The translations under genes and the position numbers were made by a program. A stretch of DNA of 64,000 nt from Zelopaecilomyces penicillatus (Eukaryota; Ascomycota; Sordariomycetes; Hypocreales; Pseudodiploosporaceae), in the NCBI GenBank assembly GCA_005765155.1, contig VCCP01000001.1:6138001-6202000 (forward strand). Direction: 5' to 3'. Positions 57,769-64,000 of the stretch are shown here, piece after piece. The notes under the pieces are model-generated. The model was not told the origin of the DNA. It saw only the letters and a program-made list of their open reading frames with translations, and ran no database searches. Numbering within the stretch: the first letter of the stretch is position 1; each line of letters starts with the position of its first letter.

Positions 57769-58958
57769 TCACTCATTGTAGTGATAAACCTGAATTTCAT
57801 GTTAGATCCAACGATCAAATCTCCTCATAGAAGGTTCATTCCATGGGTGTTCTGGCTTACCTTGTAGTTTGGCAGGCCGTATGGCTGCCATCCTAATCTT
57901 TTTGCCATCTTTGCAAACCCTTCTGTCTCAATCAAGTGGTAAAAGGAGAAGGGCGGGAACATAGCCCCATCGCGATGCACGTCTGCCTTGACCATCAACG
58001 CAGTGCCGCCAACCCCATCAAGAGGCACCACAAGGTTCTTGTCGCCACCTTCAGTCGCCATGTAGGCCATCAGGGTTCGATATGTAGCCATCTCAGCATA
58101 ACCCTCAAGGAGAATGTCGTCTGGGCCCATCTTGGCTGCCATCTTCAACGCCGTTTCGCTGTCCTGCCAGTTGTTGAAATCGTATGGTCGCTCTGACATC
58201 TTCTTTGTGGTTGGATTATAGAACTTTTGGAAGCAGTTGGCAACCAGAACGGGTTTGTCAAACCGGGCGAGATCCTGAATCAGATCAGGGGATGACTCAA
58301 CAATATCCGAGTCCAACCAAAGAACCCAGGATGTAGAGGGGCCCAGCGTCGTGAAGAGAAGTGAATTGCGCGCCTTGGCCATGACTTCGCGACGAGCCTT
58401 TTGATTGCTCATCTTGTGGCGCTCGCTTTCATCCTGAGAAGACAGGGCGGGGTTGATATCCTGGCGGAGGATAATGATGCTCTTGAAACGATCCTTTAGT
58501 GGACCACGCTTCTGGGTCTTTTGTATCTGTTGTTGCAGAGCAGTAGTGGCTGCATTGCCCTCCTTGGTCTTGGGGAGGATAAAGCCAAGAGTGATCAGCT
58601 CATGCGGGTAGCTTAGCTTCAGGAGGTTGTCCCAATATCCCTGGTAGAACCTTGCCATGGGAGTGAGAATCAAGATATGCTCCTTGTTCTTCACCGGATC
58701 AGGGGTGACCGTGACATGATTGAGATTGTAGCGCGTGACAGGCGGAGGGCCCTGAACTGCTGATCCTGAATTCTTCTTGTATGGTGAAGTAGGGGGCGAG
58801 AGATGGTGCTGCTGTGTGGTTTTCAGGGAGAGCCGTGGTGATGACGGCCCCGACGGCGAAACGAGGAAAATGATGATAAAAATGCACAGCACAACGCCGA
58901 GAAGAAGGGTCGAGGAATTCGCCTTCTTAAGACGGACTGACCCCATGGGTCGGGCCAT
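57769..58958 (-). CDS. MNN9: Alpha-mannosyltransferase Mnn9 (mannan polymerase subunit)
   Basis: Golgi type II membrane glycosyltransferase of the Anp1/Van1/Mnn9 family; it extends the alpha-1,6-mannose backbone of N-glycans from GDP-mannose. Exon 1 is 58958-57861 and a tiny exon 2 is 57789-57769, giving 372 aa. After a short basic N-terminus (MARPMGSVRLKK), a signal anchor covers about 17-33 (LLLGVVLCIFIIIFLV). The catalytic domain has ILILTPMARFYQGYWDNLL and the DxD-type motif LWLDSDIV (Asp216 and Asp218). The C-terminal block GLPNYK reads into VYHYNE then a stop after splicing the 71-nt intron, which fits the family end better than reading through. I chose Met at 58958; the frame opens 26 codons upstream at 59036 without the compact N-terminus typical of type II anchors. 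Confidence 0.9.
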
Positions 58959-59996
58959 GGAGCCGAGTTTTGGCGTTAGCCGGGTCTTTCGCGATCGATG
59001 GGGTGGTGATGGTGGGCAACGACGGCCAATGGACAAGACACGCTGCAGGATGAGGCGACTAAGTTGCGACTAGAGTGTCGACATGGACATCGAGAGGCTT
59101 CGCATATATCGAAGGAGCCGGGTCAAAGCATAGAAATGCTGGGAGAACGGTAGACTAACACAGTAACAAAGCAATGTCAGGAATACGGGGTAATTTTCCC
59201 TGTGCCCTCTGGCTAGTTCACAGCCTGGCGACCAAGGGATGTTCACTGGGGAGGCCAACGAGGGTAAAGTCGAATTACAGATCCAAAGCGGCTTAGTGGC
59301 ACTGGCGCGGATTTTCTGTATGACCGGCACTTAGGTGTAGTGAGGAAAATGATAAAAGGGGCAAGTGCTGATTGGCTCAGAACAAGCATCGAAGAACATC
59401 AAAGCCAGATGGGAATTTGAATCTAAGACTGTTTATGTCTTCTTTATAGTGGCTATGATTAAGTCAAGTGGAGTTTATCTTGGAGTTTTTTTCTTTCTCT
59501 TTTCAGAAAAGGCTGGGATTTGTTGTCATGAGTGAGCAATGGCGGCAGATAGATGCAGCAGTGGAATTGGAATTGGAATTGGAATTGGAATTGGAATTGG
59601 AATTGAAGTGGGATTGCCGTGTCAATGGCTGTGTACCTACCTGTCACTAATTGCCTGTAGCCTGTGAGAATCCTAGACGTGGCACGCAGAATATCTCGAG
59701 GTAGACAGACTCCCCCTGCCCATAGTGGCTTGGCGGGTACCTGTGCCTCTAATTGGCTGAATGAAACCTGTACCAGCAGGTGTCGTCGTACCTGGATACC
59801 TGGATACCTCGATACATGTATACTCCAGCCTGCGGCGGCCGAACATCGCGCTGAAACTTCCCTTCACAAGGCTGCATCCAACAATCGATTTTGTTCTAAT
59901 ACTCAACCTTACATCCACCCGAATTCTTCTTTCCTCATCATCACTTGCGTGGCTTCTTATTTTGTGCCTACGCCCTAAAAACATTCTTCCAACAAG
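58959..59996. other. Divergent intergenic region, 1.0 kb
   Basis: Promoter space of MNN9 and YRA1. Holds the GGAATT hexamer array at 59563-59604. Frames of up to 104 codons just before YRA1 have no family signal. Confidence 0.5.
59563..59604. repeat. GGAATT hexanucleotide array, seven copies
   Basis: Seven perfect head-to-tail copies of GGAATT. It lies 393 bases upstream of the YRA1 start and 605 bases upstream of the MNN9 start. Confidence 0.9.
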
Positions 59997-61546
59997 ATGG
60001 ATCGTGGCCTGGACGACATCATTGCCGAAAAGGTGCGCGCAACGCAGCTATCCTCATACAACCTTGGGTTGCACAGCAACAGCTGTCACTGACCAACTCC
60101 CAGCGCAGCAGCAATGGACCTCGAAACAGACGCGGTGGTGATCGCCGTCGAGACCGCCAGGACTTTCCCCGGGATGGAGTAAGAAAGGTAAAGTTTTGAT
60201 CTTGCAAATTCTACCTTGTCTCCCAACCTCGCCTACTGATCACCAGAGTGCTAGGTTGAACCATCCTCCCTCTCTGATCGCTGAATGCTCGACTTCGTCA
60301 GCCCTCCTCGTACTCTTTCGGACTAGCAATACCTGGGGTCCTTGATGCGCCGAGACAAGGCCTTCGTTGTAAAATTCCGTCGCTAACGAGCTCTTTGTCC
60401 GAATGTGCAGCCGTTTCGAAATGAAGGCGCCCGAGATTTGGACAGGTCAGCCCAGTTCTCTATCCGAGACCATCCTTCATCGGCACCGTGCTGACATGAC
60501 ACACACAGCGAATGGGTCCATGATCGTTATGAGGAGAACAGTATGTTCTCCACATTGCCCCTTGCACTATTTCTCAAGCTGATTGCTCTCAGACTCCCGC
60601 AGAGAACCGGCCCCACGACGTCGACGGGGCTCTCCAAGCAGGCATGTTCTGAGACGTCGCCCGCTCATCAACAGAGCTTTCTAACATTCGAACGCACTAT
60701 AGCGATATCCGAGGCTCAAAGCTAAAAGTTGAAAATATTCACTACGATCTCACCGAGGAAGATCTCGATGTACGTTATAGCCAGCTCTGCTATATGTAAA
60801 CAACCAGGCAATGAAGCTTATCTAGCGATTATAGGAGCTTTTCCGGAGAATTGGTACTGTTACGAGGTTGCAGCTGCTATATGATCGCTCAGGGCGGTCT
60901 GAGGGCATCGCCTACGTGACATATCAACATAAGGAGGATGCCGCGGAGGCCATCAAACAATTTGACGGCGCCAATGCCAATGGTACGGTGGTGAACGCAT
61001 TGTCTTAACTGTGAATGGTTGCTGATGTTTTTACCAGGACAACCCATCAAGTTGACTTCCATGTCCACGGGACAAACTCGAAATCCGTTTGACACTGCAG
61101 TCATGCCTAGCAAGCCCCTAGCAGAACGAATTTCCGCACCCGGGGGCAGAGATCGTTCGTTCTCGCCTCGTCGCAAAATTGGCGAAGAAGATGCCGCTCG
61201 CAAGGGCATTGATAGATATATTCCCGGAGGGGACAAGAGTCGGTCAAGAAGCCCAATGCCTCGTCGTCGAGGAGGAGGAGCAGGGCGCCGTCCTGGTGCA
61301 AGACGTGATGGTACTGGTTCTGGGGATGGCGGCCGTGGTGGCAGAGGAGGTCGCGGAGAGCGTGGGGAGCGCAACAATGGCCGCACGAAAAAGACACAGG
61401 ATGAACTGGATGCTGAGATGGAGGACTATTTTGGTGGAAACGGCACTCCCGCTGCTGCTGTCGCAGCGCAACCGGCAGAGGCGCCTGCTGGCCCCACTGA
61501 AACCGCCGCTCCGGTCCATACCGACGATATTGATATGATCGAGTAG
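59997..61546 (+). CDS. YRA1: ALY/REF-type mRNA export adaptor (Yra1/Mlo3)
   Basis: Nuclear RNA-binding adaptor of the TREX complex; it links the helicase Sub2/UAP56 to the Mex67 export receptor. Eight exons (59997-60032, 60104-60187, 60411-60445, 60509-60540, 60593-60641, 60703-60769, 60835-60982, 61038-61546) encode 319 aa. The N-terminus MDRGLDDIIAEK is the UAP56-binding N-box, followed by an Arg-rich region (NRRGGDRRRDRQD). The RRM lies at about 84-160, with RNP-like VENIHYD and GIAYVTY. A GGRGGRGGRGERGE RGG box and the C-box (KTQDELDAEMEDYF) come before an acidic C-terminus. Intron 5 (60642-60702) uses a GC donor (CAG/GCATGT), and its branch site is CTAAC. The numerous small exons were placed by phase and the DLDSEWVHDRYEEN junction. 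Yeast YRA1 regulates itself through its intron; whether that applies here is not known. Confidence 0.9.
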
Positions 61547-62022
61547 CGTTATCTACCAAAGCTGGGATTCGGCATGTACATCAATGTGAGGCAGGCGATT
61601 CGACCCTCTGTTTTTTAGTCTATATTCATCTACCCACATGTTACCCTTCAACATTATCTGCAACTTGTAAGCCAAATACAGAATATTATATTCTTTTGGG
61701 CCATCTAACATGCAGGCTATGTCTGTGACTTTCAGCTGCCTAGTTGGAATCGCTTTGCCTTTCAAATGGCAAATATCTGCGAAGCACAGTGTATGAATTT
61801 CTTTTGTCATCAGGCTCAACAATAAGTAAATGGCGATTGTGTGTTTAGCCTGTGAATTATTTGCCGATGTTGTGCAACTTCGCTCTTCACCAGTACATTC
61901 TCGCACTATGCTTACCTTATTTGGAGTCAGCAACATTGAAACCTGGAAAGTACATGTTGCAACTTCTAGCATCGCACACACCTGCTTGGGCTAACTTTCA
62001 TTCATCACTCATCAAACAAGTT
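61547..62022. other. Intergenic, 0.48 kb
   Basis: Short spacer between YRA1 and the 6PGDH-like gene on the same strand. Nothing recognised. Confidence 0.5.
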
Positions 62023-63080
62023 ATGGCGTCAAAAACTAGCACAGCGCCAATGAAAGTCGGCATCCTTTCTGTGGGTGACATGGGAGTTGGCATAGCCAGG
62101 CTGTTGATTGCGCATGGCATAGCTGTGGCTACAAACTGCCAAGGCAGAAGGTGTGTACGCGGGCGGCAACAAAGAACGTCTCTCATGACTAACAAGAACC
62201 CAGTGAGGCCACCATCGAAAGAGCCCGTCAGGCGAAAGTGGAGATACTTGTGTCGGATCTTGAACTTGTTCAGCAATGCACACTGGTTCTCTCCGTCGTT
62301 CCACCCCGCGATGCCGAGGCTACTGCACAGAGGATTGCAGATGCGCTCTCAGGTGGCTCTCGAAAGGAACCGCTTTACTTTGCTGACATGAATGCCGTTT
62401 CGCCGTCAACGTGCAAAGGCATTAACTTGATGTTTGAAAAGGCTAGAGTGCCTGTCAAGTTTATTGATGGATGCATAATTGGAGATCCTCCAAGCCTTAC
62501 AACGACCGTCTCACAGGCAGACGATCAAGGGCTAAACAGCAATGACACGGCCAACGGATGGAGAACTCCCAGCCTCCCGATATCGGGGCCACACTCTCTA
62601 TCAGATACACCCGATGGCGATCGAATTATCTCTATCCTAAAAATGCGCTCAATCTCTCCCGAGATTGGCGCAGCAAGCGGCCTCAAGATGTGCTTCGCAG
62701 CCATGGCCAAGGGCTACACGGCACTGGCAACACAATCCTTCACCACCGCTCATCGTATGGGGGTGGGCGAAGAACTTAAACGCTACCTTAGTGAGATCAT
62801 GCCAACCCAACTAACCCGGATCGAGCGTGGTGTGCCAAACATGCCTCCCAAAGCCTACCGCTGGGTCCGGGAGATGGAGGAGATATCCAGCACCATGAGC
62901 GAGGAAGGCGGGTGGGATAAGACGATATTTGAAGGCATCGCGGGAGTTTACAAGGCGGTCGCTGAAGATGCAGTGCTTGGCAAAGAGAAGATTGGGAAAA
63001 GAACAAGAGGGACAACAGTAGATGATGTTGCGGCGTTGATGGCGGAGAGCCTGGAGCGAAAGCGAAAGAAGTTGGTTTGA
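62023..63080 (+). CDS. 6-phosphogluconate-dehydrogenase-like protein (NAD-binding + DUF1932)
   Basis: Member of the beta-hydroxyacid-dehydrogenase fold superfamily of unassigned substrate. Two exons (62023-62150, 62204-63080) with a 53-nt intron encode 334 aa. The Rossmann domain opens with VGILSVGDMGVGIARLL, where the GxGxxG-type loop reads SVGDMGVG. It continues with VLSVVPPRDA and FADMNAVSP. The C-terminal helical DUF1932 domain (about 205-285) includes GAASGLKMCFAAMAKGYTA, where the conserved Lys would be catalytic in relatives. The tail is Lys/Arg-rich. It is not true 6-phosphogluconate dehydrogenase, which is about 490 aa. The start is the ATG at 62023, ten codons before the Rossmann motif. 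Confidence 0.87.
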
Positions 63081-63404
63081 TCGATTTTGGACAACGGATT
63101 AGGTATACATTATAAGAATACACCATGCCTTCATATTTGTAATTGCCGACTCCGAGTTACCTATGCAAAGCAAGAGACGAAGTCTAGACTGACTGTTACT
63201 CTACATAAATTCGAAGAGGATTTGTATGGACGTTACATAACTTCTTGGTAACTTCAGCATAGTTACCACGCAAACCAAGTTATGCTATGTCGTGCCTAGA
63301 TGCATGCTTGTTGAATTCAGATGGCTATTCTAAAACGGGTACATTTGTTAAAGGAATCGTCACATAATAATCCTACATCCCGATATAGTTTACAAGGTGG
63401 CTGG
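63081..63404. other. Convergent 3' region, 0.3 kb
   Basis: AT-rich spacer between the 6PGDH-like stop and the end of the last gene. Nothing recognised. Confidence 0.5.
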
Positions 63405-64000
63405 TTACCAAACGGCAATGGTAGCAGCATCTGCTAAGCCGACCGCTAACGCACCGAACACAGACCCTGTCACGTCCTTCTCAACAGAATAGATACGTGA
63501 GTGTGGGACGCTCAGTTTGGTTTCTTCAGAGCTGTGATCAGAGTCCCCTTTGGAGTCCTGTGCCGAAGACACGTAGATGCCATTTCCGGAAAGCGCACCA
63601 AAGTGCTGTCCCAAGAATCCCTCTGTCGCCCTCTCCGCGGGGTTCAAGGGGGGTGCTGCTTCCCCAGGAACCCCAAATACAATACCAGGCACAAAAGGCG
63701 TGGTGATATCAGGCAAGGCTGGAGCTGACATGAAGAACTGGATTCTGGACCCATTGGGAGTGAACTCGGAGTCATTCATCGTCCGCAAAAAGCTTGCCAT
63801 CTCCTCCTCCTCCGACATGGCGAAATGTGTTCGTTGGGGGTCTAGGGAAAGCAACCCCTTTTTAGGGCCCCAGCCGCCACCGCCGCTCACTGTTTGATGT
63901 CAATGATAAAGCCTTCAGACCACCAGTTGGGTTACTTACGAATTTTGTAGAGACGACCACCACGGCTGTAGAGCTGTCTAAGGTGAAGAGCTGTCTCCTG
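63405..64000 (-). CDS. 3' part of an unknown gene, running off the window
   Basis: Two exons are visible: one from the window edge to 63940, and 63889-63405, joined by a 49-nt intron (GTAAGT...ACAG). The joined product reads LRQLYSRGGRLYKI, then LSGGGGWGPKKGLLSLDPQ, about 180 residues in all. The Gly-rich core followed by LLSLDP looks strongly conserved. A middle part (VPGIVFGVPGEAAPPL) is Pro/Gly-rich, and the C-terminus ends in a hydrophobic stretch (GSVFGALAVGLADAATIAVW). I cannot name the family. The 5' end, including the start, lies beyond base 64000. Confidence 0.75.

Noticed and set aside
1..64000. Search for tRNA, rRNA, CRISPR, transposase, or a secondary-metabolite or defence cluster
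   Set aside because: No cloverleaf with a GGTTCRA loop, no rRNA-like block, no regular spacer array, and no polyketide, peptide-synthetase, integrase or reverse-transcriptase motifs were seen by eye. A tRNA scan and repeat-masking run would be needed to exclude small ones.

Overview
This window is chromosomal DNA of a filamentous ascomycete, most likely a Sordariomycete of the order Hypocreales. The evidence is the gene structure: introns of about 50-220 nt with GT(A/G)NGT donors and CTAAC/CTGAC-like branch sites, CT-rich leaders, and a gene set typical of Pezizomycotina (a PRD-4-type Chk2 kinase, a BAR-PH-ArfGAP protein, a Ync13-type C2/MUN protein, U2AF small subunit, Mnn9, Pex4). Intergenic DNA is dotted with GGTACC palindromes and TACCTA words. 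The placement is inference; no marker gene fixes genus or species.

Layout. Bases 1-4757 contain no gene I can support. CGR1 (4758-5234, +) has three exons. A coiled-coil, tail-anchored protein of unknown function follows (6134-7225, +). A seven-exon PX/DUF3818 protein lies at 9173-12414 (+). A UMP kinase with an N-terminal presequence and membrane segment (13455-14587, +) converges on eIF3m (15219-16619, -). The Chk2/PRD-4 kinase (17458-19651, -) and the ArfGAP (21288-24921, -) follow, with the Ync13-like protein (27533-31789, +) divergent from the latter. A MICOS subunit (32628-33490, +) converges on DUS2 (33858-35155, -). A 1127-aa protein of unknown function (37830-41282, +) and an oxysterol-binding protein (43445-45404, +) come next. 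The latter converges on U2AF small subunit (45769-46623, -), which diverges from an intronless ELMO-domain protein (47616-49766, +). After a 3.5-kb gene-poor stretch come a PRA1/Yip3 protein (53331-53861, +), a charged low-complexity protein only 34 bp downstream, and PEX4 (55767-56552, +), which converges on MNN9 (57769-58958, -). An ALY/Yra1 mRNA-export adaptor with seven introns (59997-61546, +), a 6-phosphogluconate-dehydrogenase-like protein (62023-63080, +) and the 3' part of an unknown gene (63405-64000, -) complete the window.

These are dispersed housekeeping genes, not an operon or biosynthetic cluster. Themes recur by chance of neighbourhood: membrane traffic and lipid transfer (PX protein, ArfGAP, Ync13-like, OSBP, PRA1, Mnn9), RNA metabolism (Cgr1, eIF3m, Dus2, U2AF, Yra1) and mitochondria (UMP-kinase presequence, MICOS). 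I see no transposon, CRISPR array, rRNA or tRNA gene. I also did not find a convincing undescribed multi-gene system. The points worth a second look are: the PRA1/downstream-ORF junction, where a one-base slip at a G4 run decides the start; the membrane-anchored UMP kinase; three introns whose retention keeps the frame; two GC-AG introns; a 7-codon terminal exon in MNN9; and the GGTACC-rich intergenic DNA. Exon boundaries were worked out by hand from reading frame, splice consensus and remembered family conservation, without alignment or transcript data.
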